Shown in pieces: positions 7,982-15,833 of a DNA stretch of 64,000 bases. A model generated the notes under the pieces. The model had not been told where the DNA came from and did not search any database. It worked only from the letters and a program-made list of their open reading frames with translations. The DNA is from Bermanella sp034110565. GTDB lineage: Bacteria; Pseudomonadota; Gammaproteobacteria; Pseudomonadales; Oceanobacteraceae. The translations under genes and the position numbers were made by a program. The DNA is taken from assembly GCA_034110565.1 (NCBI GenBank), contig JAWUYY010000033.1, positions 15,754 through 79,753 of the forward strand, in the 5' to 3' direction. Position 1 is the first letter of the stretch, and each line of letters opens with the position of its first letter.

Positions 7982-8111
7982 TGTCTGTAAATACTGAATC
8001 ATGAGTAGTGCCTGCCTTACCCTTTCCTTAGGGAATCAGCAGGCTATGGCAGCTGGGGTTGCCGTGCCCCCATCCTTGGGGTTCTCCGTCCACACAGAGT
8101 CTGTATGCGGC
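7953..8111 (-). ncRNA. Candidate structured RNA or recN 3' UTR with two AAGGA hairpin loops
   Basis: Between the recN stop and the fur terminator lie about 130 bases with dense hairpins and no ORF. On the minus strand two stems expose AAGGA in the loop: CCCC-AAGGAT-GGGG (8081-8068) and CCCT-AAGGAA-AGGG (8033-8020). A third GGA pair (GTGGACGGAG) lies at the 5' side, and GCCTGC/GCAGGC (8010-8015 with 8039-8044) encloses one hairpin. Loops of AnGGA type are what CsrA/RsmA binds. The segment would end at the terminator at 7953-7981. No promoter is clear, so it may be only the 3' UTR of recN. Confidence 0.35.
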
Positions 8112-9785
8112 CTAAGCTTGTGCCGCCATTAGCATGTCTTTGGCATGGGCAAGAGTGAGGTCGCTGATTGCAAGGCCTCCCATCATGCGAGCCAGTTCTT
8201 GCTGTCGTTGATCTTTATCGAGTTTACGTATTTGAGTTCGTGTTTGTTGTTTACCGCTGAGTTTATTGACTAATAAATGCTGGTGAGCAAGGGCAGCTAC
8301 CTGTGGTTGGTGAGTCACACTAATTACCTGCTTGCTCGCTCCGAGTTGCTTGAGTAATCGCCCCATACGTTCGGCAGTTGCGCCGCCAACACCGACGTCT
8401 ATTTCATCAAATATAAGAGTATCAGGCCCTTGCTGAATCAAAATTTGTAAGGCTAGGCTGATACGTGAAAGTTCACCACCTGAGGCGACTTTTTGCAGAG
8501 GCTGTAATGCTTGACCAGGGTTAAAGCTGACCAATAGCTGGATTAGATCCACACCATGCTTACTGGCTTTATGAATGGGCTGACTATCAATTTCAAATTG
8601 TATTTGGGCTTTATCCAGCGCAAGTTGTTTCAGTTGCTTGAGTAGCGCGTTACGTAGTTTTTCAGCGGCTTTATGGCGAGCACTGCTTAGTGCACTACTA
8701 TGGCCTGTAAAGGTTTGCTCGGCTTCTTCAAGGGCTAAGACAAGGTCATCAAGGGATTGGTCCTTACCTTTAAGCTGACCTAGTTCCTCGGCTAATTTAA
8801 TGTGAAGTTCCATTAGCTCTTCAGGGCGCACTTTATGTTTGCGCGCTAATTCATAAATAGCATTAAGGCGCTCTTCTACGTGTTGTAAGCGCTGAGGGTT
8901 GATCTCAAAATTATCAATATAATTGGATAGCTCGTTGGTTGCTTCACCCATTACTAGGTAGGCTTGATTTAATAGTTCGTGGGCGCTGGCTAATGCCGGG
9001 CTGCTATCAATAAGAGGGTCTAGTTTTTGTAGCGCCTTTTGTATGGCTTCGTAGGCATCTGCTTGGTCTTCATCGTTCTGGCACAAGTGCAGTGCTTGTT
9101 GGGCGCTGAGTAAATGAGTTTCTGCATTGGCTAGACGCTTTTGTTCAACCTCTAGTGCTTCGACTTCATCTGGTTGTAGGTCGACAAGATCAAGCTCTTG
9201 AACTTGATATTCTAATAGTTGAATGCGGGCCAATGACTCGTCAGTTTGGTTTTGCAGACGATCTACTCGGGTCTTAAGGTCTTGCCATTGGCTGTAACTG
9301 GTTTTGACATCCTGTAAAAGAGTGCCGTATTGGCCGTAGTTATCTAGTAATTGGCGCGGTGCATCTTTATGCAGCAAAATTTGGTGGGCATGCTGACCAT
9401 GGATGTCGAGTACTTGTTGCCCCAGCTCTTTTAGCTGCTGCAGTGGCGCTGGACGACCGTTAATATAGCCGCGACTGCGCCCTTCATTGGTAATGATGCG
9501 TGATAATATTAGCTGGTCTTGATCATCAGACATGTCATTTGCGTCAAGCCAAGCTCGTAATTTGGGTTTGTTCGTTAACTCAAAGCAGGCATAGATTTCC
9601 GCTTTGGTTGCGCCAGGGCGCACGTGGCTGCCCTCTGCTTTGCCACCGGTAGCGAGAGATAAAGCATCCAGCATGATGGATTTACCTGCTCCAGTTTCAC
9701 CAGTAACAGCGCTAAAGCCCGAGCTAAGATCCAGTTCGAGGCTGTCGACAATGGTGAAGTCCTTAATAGATATATGTGCCAGCAT
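8112..9785 (-). CDS. recN: DNA repair protein RecN
   Basis: A 557-residue SMC-like ATPase that acts early in RecA-dependent repair of double-strand breaks. The N-terminal ABC half carries Walker A GETGAGKS at 29-36. A central antiparallel coiled coil runs roughly from 160 to 360. The C-terminal half has the ABC signature SGGELSRISLALQ and Walker B with the catalytic Glu (TLIFDEIDVGVGG). The length equals the E. coli protein within a few residues. It is transcribed alone, divergent from grpE, and its promoter is covered by two abutting LexA-like boxes, so it should be strongly SOS-induced. Confidence 0.98.
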   Translation of the reverse strand: MLAHISIKDFTIVDSLELDLSSGFSAVTGETGAGKSIMLDALSLATGGKAEGSHVRPGATKAEIYACFELTNKPKLRAWLDANDMSDDQDQLILSRIITNEGRSRGYINGRPAPLQQLKELGQQVLDIHGQHAHQILLHKDAPRQLLDNYGQYGTLLQDVKTSYSQWQDLKTRVDRLQNQTDESLARIQLLEYQVQELDLVDLQPDEVEALEVEQKRLANAETHLLSAQQALHLCQNDEDQADAYEAIQKALQKLDPLIDSSPALASAHELLNQAYLVMGEATNELSNYIDNFEINPQRLQHVEERLNAIYELARKHKVRPEELMELHIKLAEELGQLKGKDQSLDDLVLALEEAEQTFTGHSSALSSARHKAAEKLRNALLKQLKQLALDKAQIQFEIDSQPIHKASKHGVDLIQLLVSFNPGQALQPLQKVASGGELSRISLALQILIQQGPDTLIFDEIDVGVGGATAERMGRLLKQLGASKQVISVTHQPQVAALAHQHLLVNKLSGKQQTRTQIRKLDKDQRQQELARMMGGLAISDLTLAHAKDMLMAAQA

Positions 9786-9798
9786 AGCGCCTAAATTC

Positions 9799-9849
9799 CT
9801 GTATGTTTATACATGTGTTTATTTATACAGTAAAATTTGTATTTGTAAA
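9799..9849 (-). promoter_or_regulatory. recN promoter with tandem LexA boxes
   Basis: On the minus strand TTTACA (9849-9844) and TATAAA (9827-9822) form a promoter with a 16-base spacer. Two SOS-box-like 16-mers abut each other: CTGTATGTTTATACAT (9799-9814) and GTGTTTATTTATACAG (9815-9830). Each matches 13 of 16 positions of the E. coli LexA consensus CTGTATATATATACAG. They cover the -10 element and the transcription start, consistent with LexA repression. Confidence 0.8.
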
Positions 9850-9852
9850 GTT

Positions 9853-9880
9853 CTTGAAACTGTTTTTTCCATCCCCATAT
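9853..9880 (+). promoter_or_regulatory. Sigma-32 heat-shock promoter of grpE
   Basis: CTTGAAA (9853-9859) and CCCCATAT (9873-9880) are separated by 13 bases, an excellent match to the sigma-32 consensus CTTGAAA-N(11-16)-CCCCATnT. Transcription would begin about 36 bases ahead of the grpE ATG at 9924. Confidence 0.88.
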
Positions 9881-9923
9881 AGTGCAAACAGAATTTTTAT
9901 TGACCCGCGTGTTGGAGAGACGA

Positions 9924-10499
9924 ATGTCAGATCACGAAAACATCACTCCCGAGATGGAAAACGAAGAACAATTTGCCCAAGGACAAGCAAGTGCAGAGGC
10001 TGAGTCGGCAGAACAAGGTGCTGACGATCAAGTCAATCAACTGCAAGCTGAAGTGGCAGAGTTGAAAGAAGAAGTGCTGCGTGCTCAAGCGGAAACGCAA
10101 AATGTACGTCGTCGCGCAGAAAGCGATGTGGAAAAAGCACATAAGTTCAGTACTGAAAAGTTTGCTCGTGAACTATTGAACGTGGTGGATAACCTCGACC
10201 GCGCCATGGCCATGAGCCCAGACGATGAGGTGGTTAAGCCTTTCCTTGAAGGCATCGAGATGACCCATAAAAGCTTTATCGATACTTTAAAGAAATTCAG
10301 CGTAGAGCAGATCAACCCAGAAGGGCATCCGTTCGATCCTGAAATGCACCAAGCTATTTCAATGGTAGAAGCGCCAGACTCAGAACCCAATACCGTGTTA
10401 AATGTTGTGCAAAAAGGCTATACCAACCATGGTCGCCTTTTACGTCCAGCGATGGTGGTGGTATCAAAACCTGCTTCAAAAGTAGATGAACAAGCTTAA
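9924..10499 (+). CDS. grpE: Nucleotide exchange factor GrpE
   Basis: A 191-residue cochaperone that releases ADP from DnaK. The start is ATG 9924 (MSDHENITPEMENEEQ), chosen because GGAGAG lies seven bases upstream and the sigma-32 promoter lies before it; the longer GTG-initiated frame is rejected. Residues 1-35 are acidic and disordered, 36-90 form the long paired helix (heptads from NQLQAEVAELKEEVLRAQAE onward), and the C-terminal beta domain ends with the family signature near GYTNHGRLLRPAMVVVSK. It heads the grpE-dnaK-dnaJ block. Confidence 0.97.
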   Translation: MSDHENITPEMENEEQFAQGQASAEAESAEQGADDQVNQLQAEVAELKEEVLRAQAETQNVRRRAESDVEKAHKFSTEKFARELLNVVDNLDRAMAMSPDDEVVKPFLEGIEMTHKSFIDTLKKFSVEQINPEGHPFDPEMHQAISMVEAPDSEPNTVLNVVQKGYTNHGRLLRPAMVVVSKPASKVDEQA

Positions 10500-10509
10500 G
10501 TGTCTTGCG

Positions 10510-10587
10510 GCCTGTGAGTGCTTTATTTGCCTTGTTCGAGCTTCGTTCAAAGGACTTAAATAAAAGCATTTTTTTTAAGTCACAGGC
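10510..10587 (+). promoter_or_regulatory. Large stem-loop between grpE and dnaK
   Basis: The arms GCCTGTGA (10510-10517) and TCACAGGC (10580-10587) pair perfectly, and inside them AGTGCTTTATTT (10517-10528) can pair largely with AAATAAAAGCATT. A run of eight T follows the inner right arm (10571 onward). The structure may act as a partial terminator after grpE or stabilise the processed mRNA. The outer right arm touches the dnaK -35 element. Confidence 0.55.
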
Positions 10588-10615
10588 TTGAAATAAAAAT
10601 AGCCATACCCACATT
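10587..10615 (+). promoter_or_regulatory. Probable sigma-32 promoter of dnaK
   Basis: CTTGAAA (10587-10593) is a perfect sigma-32 -35 element and CCCACATT (10608-10615) is a fair -10, with 14 bases between. Transcription would start about 75 bases before dnaK, allowing heat induction independent of grpE. Confidence 0.65.
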
Positions 10616-10695
10616 AAGGGTATGCAAACGATTAACGCTCACTGAGCAAAGAATAGGGCTAGCGCTCTTACGAATTTAGATTGGAGAAAAATATT

Positions 10696-12606
10696 ATGGG
10701 TAAAATCATTGGTATCGACTTAGGCACCACAAACTCTTGTGTGGCTGTATTAGATGGCGGAAAAACTCGCGTAATTGAAAACGCAGAGGGCGATCGCACA
10801 ACCCCTTCTATCATTGCATATGCAGAAGACGGTGAAATTCTAGTAGGTCAGCCTGCAAAACGTCAGGCGGTTACTAACCCTACAAACACTTTATACGCGA
10901 TTAAGCGTCTTATTGGTCGTCGTTTCGAAGACGATGTTGTACAAAAAGACATTAAAATGGTGCCTTATAAAATTACAAAGGCCGATAACGGTGATGCATG
11001 GGTAGAAGTGAAAGGCGAGAAATACGCGCCACCACAAATTTCTGCTGAAGTATTGAAGAAAATGAAAAAGACCGCTGAAGATTTCTTAGGCGAAAAAGTA
11101 ACAGAAGCGGTTATAACCGTTCCTGCTTACTTTAACGATGCTCAGCGTCAAGCAACGAAAGATGCGGGTAAAATCGCCGGTCTTGATGTTAAGCGTATTA
11201 TCAACGAACCAACCGCAGCGGCCCTTGCTTACGGCATGGACAAAGAAGGCGGTGACCGCACTATCGCAGTATATGACTTAGGTGGTGGTACGTTTGATAT
11301 CTCTATCATCGAAATTGCTGACGTAGACGGTGAAAAACAATTCGAAGTATTAGCCACTAACGGCGATACTTTCTTAGGTGGTGAAGATTTCGATATGCGC
11401 CTAATCGAATTCTTAGCGGCTGAGTTTAAGAAAGATTCAGGTATGGATCTAACAGGCGACCCGCTTGCCATGCAACGTCTAAAAGAAGCCGCTGAAAAAG
11501 CAAAAGTGGAATTATCTTCAGCGTCTCAAACTGATGTTAACTTGCCTTACATCACAGCTGACGCGACTGGTCCTAAACACTTAAATGTAAAAGTGACTCG
11601 CTCTAAATTAGAATCTTTAGTTGAAGATCTAGTTAAGAATTCACTTAAGCCTTGTGAAATGGCACTTAAAGATTCTGGCCTAAGTGCTGCTGAAATTGAT
11701 GAAGTGATTTTAGTAGGTGGTCAAACTCGTATGCCACTTGTACAAAAATTAGTAACGGATTTCTTTGGCAAAGAGCCACGTAAAGACGTGAACCCAGATG
11801 AAGCTGTTGCCATGGGTGCTGCACTACAAGGTGCTGTACTATCTGGTGATGTAAAAGACGTTTTACTTCTAGATGTTACGCCTCTAACTCTAGGTATTGA
11901 AACCATGGGTGGTGTGGCGACTGCACTGATTGAAAAAAACACAACGATTCCAACTAAGAAATCTCAAGTGTTCTCGACTGCGGACGATAACCAATCAGCT
12001 GTAACCATTCACGTGGTTCAAGGTGAGCGTAAGCAAGCATCACAGAACAAGTCACTTGGTCGTTTCGATTTATCTGACATTCCACCGTCACCGCGTGGTA
12101 TGCCACAAATAGAAGTTACCTTTGATATTGATGCCAACGGTATCTTGAATGTAAACGCAAAAGATAAAGCGACAGGCAAAGAGCAGTCTATTGTCATTAA
12201 AGCATCTTCTGGTTTAAGCGATGAAGAAGTCGAGCAAATGGTAAAAGACGCCGAAGCTAACGCTGAAGCGGATAAAAAGTTCGAAGATATGATCCAAGTA
12301 CGCAACACTGCGGACGGAATGGTTCACGCAACTAAGAAGACTCTTGAAGAAGCAGGCGACAAAGCCACTGAAGAAGAGAAAACAGCCATCGAAGCAGCTA
12401 TCGCTGAAGTTGAAGCAGCCCTAAAAGGCGACGACAAAGACGCCATTGAAGCGGCAACCGCTAAGTTAACGGAAGCGTCTTCTGCTCTTGCTCAAAAAAT
12501 GTATGCCGAACAAGCGGCTGCTGAGCAACAAGCTGGTGGCGAACAAGAAGCAGGCAAAGACGACGATGTTGTAGATGCTGAGTTTGAAGAAGTAAAAGAC
12601 AAGTAA
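10696..12606 (+). CDS. dnaK: Chaperone protein DnaK (Hsp70)
   Basis: A 636-residue Hsp70 chaperone. The start is ATG 10696 (MGKIIGIDLGTTNSCVAV) with TTGGAGAA upstream; a TTG five codons earlier is less likely. The nucleotide-binding domain covers residues 1-380 (phosphate loops GIDLGTTNSCV and DLGGGTFDIS). The interdomain linker DVLLLDVTPL follows near 390, then the beta-sandwich substrate domain and the helical lid. The C-terminal tail ends with the acidic DDDVVDAEFEEVKDK typical of proteobacterial DnaK. It works with GrpE upstream and DnaJ downstream, in the conserved order. Confidence 0.99.
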   Translation: MGKIIGIDLGTTNSCVAVLDGGKTRVIENAEGDRTTPSIIAYAEDGEILVGQPAKRQAVTNPTNTLYAIKRLIGRRFEDDVVQKDIKMVPYKITKADNGDAWVEVKGEKYAPPQISAEVLKKMKKTAEDFLGEKVTEAVITVPAYFNDAQRQATKDAGKIAGLDVKRIINEPTAAALAYGMDKEGGDRTIAVYDLGGGTFDISIIEIADVDGEKQFEVLATNGDTFLGGEDFDMRLIEFLAAEFKKDSGMDLTGDPLAMQRLKEAAEKAKVELSSASQTDVNLPYITADATGPKHLNVKVTRSKLESLVEDLVKNSLKPCEMALKDSGLSAAEIDEVILVGGQTRMPLVQKLVTDFFGKEPRKDVNPDEAVAMGAALQGAVLSGDVKDVLLLDVTPLTLGIETMGGVATALIEKNTTIPTKKSQVFSTADDNQSAVTIHVVQGERKQASQNKSLGRFDLSDIPPSPRGMPQIEVTFDIDANGILNVNAKDKATGKEQSIVIKASSGLSDEEVEQMVKDAEANAEADKKFEDMIQVRNTADGMVHATKKTLEEAGDKATEEEKTAIEAAIAEVEAALKGDDKDAIEAATAKLTEASSALAQKMYAEQAAAEQQAGGEQEAGKDDDVVDAEFEEVKDK

Positions 12607-12622
12607 TAAGCGCTAGATGGGG

Positions 12623-12665
12623 GACGGGAGACGTGAAGTAATTTGCGCCTCCCGTCTTGCGTCTC
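12623..12665 (+). promoter_or_regulatory. Alternative hairpins between dnaK and dnaJ
   Basis: The 77-base gap holds two mutually exclusive stems: GACGGGAG (12623-12630) with CTCCCGTC (12649-12656), and GAGACG (12628-12633) with CGTCTC (12660-12665). There is no T run, so it is not a standard terminator. It is plausibly an mRNA processing or attenuation element that lowers dnaJ output relative to dnaK, or a copy of an intergenic repeat. Confidence 0.5.
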
Positions 12666-12683
12666 ACATCTAACGGAACAAGT

Positions 12684-13790
12684 ATGTCAAAACGTGATTT
12701 TTACGAAATTTTAGGTGTCGCTAAAGGCGCGGACGCAAAAGAAGTTAAGCGTGCGTACCGAAAACTCGCCATGAAATATCACCCGGATAGAAACCCGGAT
12801 GATAAAGATGCTGATTCAAAATTTAAAGAAGCGACCGAAGCTTATGAGATATTAAGTGATGATCAAAAGCGTGGCGCTTATGATCAGTACGGTCATGCAG
12901 GCGTAGACGGTTCTGCTGGCCACGGTGGTGGTAGTGGAAACTTCAGCGATATTTTCGGTGATGTGTTTGGTGATATTTTTGGCGGCGGCGGTCGTGGGGG
13001 GCGTAGTGGCCCGCAGCGTGGTAGCGATTTAAAATATAACCTAGAGCTAACGCTTGAGCAGGCGGTGAAAGGTGCGGAAGTTAAAATCCGAGTGCCTACT
13101 TTAGTGAACTGCAATACCTGTCACGGCTCAGGTGCTAAAGATGGTTCGACACCAATTACCTGTAATACGTGCCATGGCCAAGGTCAGGTACGCATGCAAC
13201 AGGGTTTTTTCTCTGTGCAGCAAGCGTGTCCAACGTGTCGTGGCCAAGGCACCATCATTAAAGACCCATGTACTTCTTGTCATGGACAAGGCGTTAAAGA
13301 AGAAACTAAAACGCTCAATGTGAAAGTACCTGCTGGTGTTGATAATGGCGATCGTATTCGTTTAAGCGGTGAAGGTGAAGCAGGACCGCATGGTGGTCCA
13401 GCCGGCGATTTATATGTTGAAACCCATATTAAGCCGCACAGCATTTTTGAGCGTGATGGTCGAAATCTTTATTGCGACGTCCCAATAAGCATCGCAGATG
13501 CGGCTCTTGGCGGCGAGATTGAAGTGCCCACATTAGATGGACGCGTGAATCTTAAGATCCCAGCCGAAACCCAAAGCGGTAAATTGTTCCGTTTACGTGG
13601 TAAAGGTGTCGTGCCGGTACGTGGCGGCTCAACGGGTGATTTATTATGCCGCGTGATGGTCGAAACGCCGGTTAAGTTGACAGAGCATCAGAAGAAGATC
13701 TTGAAAGAATTTCAAGCTTCTTTGAAAGGTGAAAAGCACTCGCCAAAAAAGAAGACATGGTTCGATAATGTGAAAACATTCTTCGAATAA
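12684..13790 (+). CDS. dnaJ: Chaperone protein DnaJ (Hsp40)
   Basis: A 368-residue type I Hsp40 that delivers clients to DnaK and stimulates its ATPase. The start is ATG 12684 (MSKRDFYEILGVAKGADAKE). The J domain carries HPD at residues 33-35. A Gly/Phe-rich region occupies about 76-112. The zinc-binding domain then has four CxxCxGxG repeats (CNTCHGSG, CNTCHGQG, CPTCRGQG, CTSCHGQG), and two beta-barrel client-binding domains complete the protein. It lies downstream of dnaK behind the hairpin pair and ends before a terminator. Confidence 0.99.
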   Translation: MSKRDFYEILGVAKGADAKEVKRAYRKLAMKYHPDRNPDDKDADSKFKEATEAYEILSDDQKRGAYDQYGHAGVDGSAGHGGGSGNFSDIFGDVFGDIFGGGGRGGRSGPQRGSDLKYNLELTLEQAVKGAEVKIRVPTLVNCNTCHGSGAKDGSTPITCNTCHGQGQVRMQQGFFSVQQACPTCRGQGTIIKDPCTSCHGQGVKEETKTLNVKVPAGVDNGDRIRLSGEGEAGPHGGPAGDLYVETHIKPHSIFERDGRNLYCDVPISIADAALGGEIEVPTLDGRVNLKIPAETQSGKLFRLRGKGVVPVRGGSTGDLLCRVMVETPVKLTEHQKKILKEFQASLKGEKHSPKKKTWFDNVKTFFE

Positions 13791-13832
13791 ATCCCTAGCC
13801 GCCCTTATGGGAGGTTAATGGATTACAAGATA

Positions 13833-13863
13833 AAGCCTCAATGTGAAAGCATTGAGGCTTTTC
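13833..13863 (+). terminator. Terminator of the dnaK-dnaJ transcript
   Basis: An 11-bp stem AAGCCTCAATG/CATTGAGGCTT (13833-13843 with 13850-13860) with a TGAAAG loop and a short T-rich tail. Confidence 0.8.
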
Positions 13864-14103
13864 TGTTTTAGGCCGTAACGCTCATGGTGTGTGGATTTTG
13901 GCCAGGGTTGCGTATTTGATCATCCAATTATGTGCTCTGTTTTTTCTAGTATTGAAATTGTTTAACAAAGAGATACATCTTTTGCCCCATAATGGCTAAG
14001 CTATCCGCTTTATATGTTTCAATCTTGGGTTGCGCTTATTTAGGTGTGGCAAATAAGATAGAGATGTTCATCGATCAGCCCAAGCACAAACGAGAGAGGT
14101 CAC
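13864..14103. other. Intergenic region before the hydratase-like gene
   Basis: About 240 bases without an ORF. I see no strong promoter pair and no repeats. GAGAGG at 14093-14098 is the ribosome binding site of the downstream gene. Confidence 0.5.
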
Positions 14104-14760
14104 ATGGATTATCAATTAACAAACGACGTTGCATTGATTTGTATTGACGATGGCAAGGCGAATGCCTTGAACCATGAGTTTATGGATGCGATGAATGACG
14201 CATTAGATAAAGCCGAAAAAGAAGCTAAAGCGGTTGTGATTACTGGCCGCGAAGGCATGTTCTCCGCGGGCTTTGATTTAAAAGCCCTAGCCAAAGGCGG
14301 GCAGCAAGCCACAGACATGTTGGAAAAAGGCATGGTATTGATGACACGCATGTATGGATTTCCTTTGCCGGTTATTTCAGCGTGTGAAGGCCATGCTATT
14401 GGCATGGGTGTGTTCATATTATTGGCGTCGGATAATCGTCTTGGTGCGAATACTGAATATACAGTAAACCTACCTGAAACCGCTATTGGCATGCCATTTA
14501 CGCCTGTATTGATGAGCTTAATCAAAGATCGCATCGTCAATACACAGCAAACCATCGCCGTGATTCAATCGAAAAAATACACACCAAGTGAAGCGGTAAA
14601 CGCCGGCATATTGGATCAGCTTGTTGAAAAAGATCAATTGCTAGACACTGCTATGACACTCGCTCAAGAATTGAGCAAGCTTCCTAAGGCATTTTACAAA
14701 ACCAATAAGCTAGACCTACGTGGTGATAAGCTTAAGATTATGCAAGCCTCGTTAAAATAG
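14104..14760 (+). CDS. Crotonase/enoyl-CoA hydratase family protein
   Basis: A 218-residue crotonase-fold enzyme. The oxyanion-hole segments are visible: SAGFDLKAL near 58-66 and GHAIGMGVFILLASDNR near 98-114, followed by the NLPETAIGMPF segment, where crotonases place an active-site acid or substrate pocket. It is about 40 residues shorter than typical hydratases (about 258), the loss being in the C-terminal helices, so it may be a specialised member with a different trimer contact. The substrate is unknown: 2-enoyl-CoA hydration, isomerisation or hydrolysis are all possible. It is a single gene with a GAGAGG ribosome binding site and its own terminator, and lies between dnaJ and dapB, which are often adjacent. 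Confidence 0.85.
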   Translation: MDYQLTNDVALICIDDGKANALNHEFMDAMNDALDKAEKEAKAVVITGREGMFSAGFDLKALAKGGQQATDMLEKGMVLMTRMYGFPLPVISACEGHAIGMGVFILLASDNRLGANTEYTVNLPETAIGMPFTPVLMSLIKDRIVNTQQTIAVIQSKKYTPSEAVNAGILDQLVEKDQLLDTAMTLAQELSKLPKAFYKTNKLDLRGDKLKIMQASLK

Positions 14761-14779
14761 TCTTGTAGGCGAGTTACCT

Positions 14780-14819
14780 AAAACCCTAGTTTGGTCCATG
14801 ACGAAACTGGGGTTTTTTA
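14780..14819 (+). terminator. Terminator after the hydratase-like gene
   Basis: The arms AAACCCTAGTTT and AAACTGGGGTTT enclose an 11-base loop, followed by a T run. The stem has one mismatch or wobble. Confidence 0.75.
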
Positions 14820-14912
14820 TGTGCTTGGCATAAAGGCGGCCACAGGGGCGACATAACGTAATTTCATGTACAATCCCCAACCAATATCGAAACACAGTTT
14901 TAGGTCTTAATT

Positions 14913-15719
14913 ATGACTACTCGTATTGCCATCATAGGTGCTGCAGGCCGCATGGGCCGTATTTTAATCGAAGCCACCGAGCTTGCCGAAGGCGCACAGC
15001 TAGGCGCGGGGATTGTATTGCCGGACGATAGCCTAAAAGGCGTCGATGCGGGTGAAATGGCAGGGCTTGGCAAGAAGCTAGGTGTGAACTTGGTGGGCAG
15101 CTTAGAAGAAGCCGTGAACGATTTTGACGTCTTGGTGGATTTTACCGCACCAGAGGCCACCATGAATAATATCGAATTTTGCAAAGTAAACGGTAAAGGT
15201 ATTGTGATCGGCACCACAGGCCTAAGCGAAGAGCAAAAAGCCACCTTGCAAGCCGCGGGTAGTGATATGCAGATTGTCTTTGCGCCTAACTATTCAGTAG
15301 GTGTGAACCTTTGTTTAAATTTATTACGTATGGCGGCTTCGGTTATGGGTAACGAAAGCGATATCGAAATCATTGAAATGCATCACCGTCATAAAGTGGA
15401 TTCACCGTCAGGTACCGCTCTACGTTTAGGTGAAGTGATTGCTGAAACCCTAGATTGGGACTTAAACGAAGTAGCGGTTTATGGCCGTGAAGGTCAAACG
15501 GGCGCACGTCCACAAAAACAAATTGGTTTCGAAACCATACGTGGTGGCGACGTAGTAGGTGATCACACCGTGATGTTTGCCACTGAAGGCGAGCGCGTTG
15601 AAATTACTCATAAAGCACAAAGCCGTATGACCTTTGCTAAGGGAGCCATTCGTGCGGCGGCTTGGTTAAAAGCACAACCAAACGGCGTGTATGATATGCA
15701 GGACGTATTAGGGTTTTAA
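14913..15719 (+). CDS. dapB: 4-hydroxy-tetrahydrodipicolinate reductase DapB
   Basis: A 268-residue enzyme that reduces hydroxy-tetrahydrodipicolinate with NAD(P)H in lysine and peptidoglycan diaminopimelate synthesis. The N-terminal Rossmann motif is IAIIGAAGRMGRILIEA. The catalytic signature EMHHRHKVDSPSGTAL lies near 155-170, and FETIRGGDVVGDHTVMF near 210 is a further family block. The length is standard. It is monocistronic here, with a strong terminator behind it, whereas in many gammaproteobacteria carA follows directly. Confidence 0.98.
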   Translation: MTTRIAIIGAAGRMGRILIEATELAEGAQLGAGIVLPDDSLKGVDAGEMAGLGKKLGVNLVGSLEEAVNDFDVLVDFTAPEATMNNIEFCKVNGKGIVIGTTGLSEEQKATLQAAGSDMQIVFAPNYSVGVNLCLNLLRMAASVMGNESDIEIIEMHHRHKVDSPSGTALRLGEVIAETLDWDLNEVAVYGREGQTGARPQKQIGFETIRGGDVVGDHTVMFATEGERVEITHKAQSRMTFAKGAIRAAAWLKAQPNGVYDMQDVLGF

Positions 15720-15751
15720 TTTTTTAATATAAAACCTTAAATTGCGTAATA

Positions 15752-15789
15752 AAAAAAACCGAAGTACGGCAACGTGCTTCGGTTTTTTT
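15752..15789 (+). terminator. Terminator after dapB
   Basis: A7-ACCGAAGTAC, a six-base loop, then GTGCTTCGGT-T7: a long symmetric stem usable from both sides (dapB and the convergent dehalogenase gene). Confidence 0.85.
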
Positions 15790-15833
15790 GTGGATGAGTG
15801 ACTGAGTTTATTTATGATTTTATGTTGGTTGGC

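Noticed and set aside
13133..13322. ORFs in other frames inside dnaJ, dnaK, carB and similar genes
   Set aside because: They are shadow frames of strongly coding genes with normal codon use in the main frame, and their proteins have no recognisable features.
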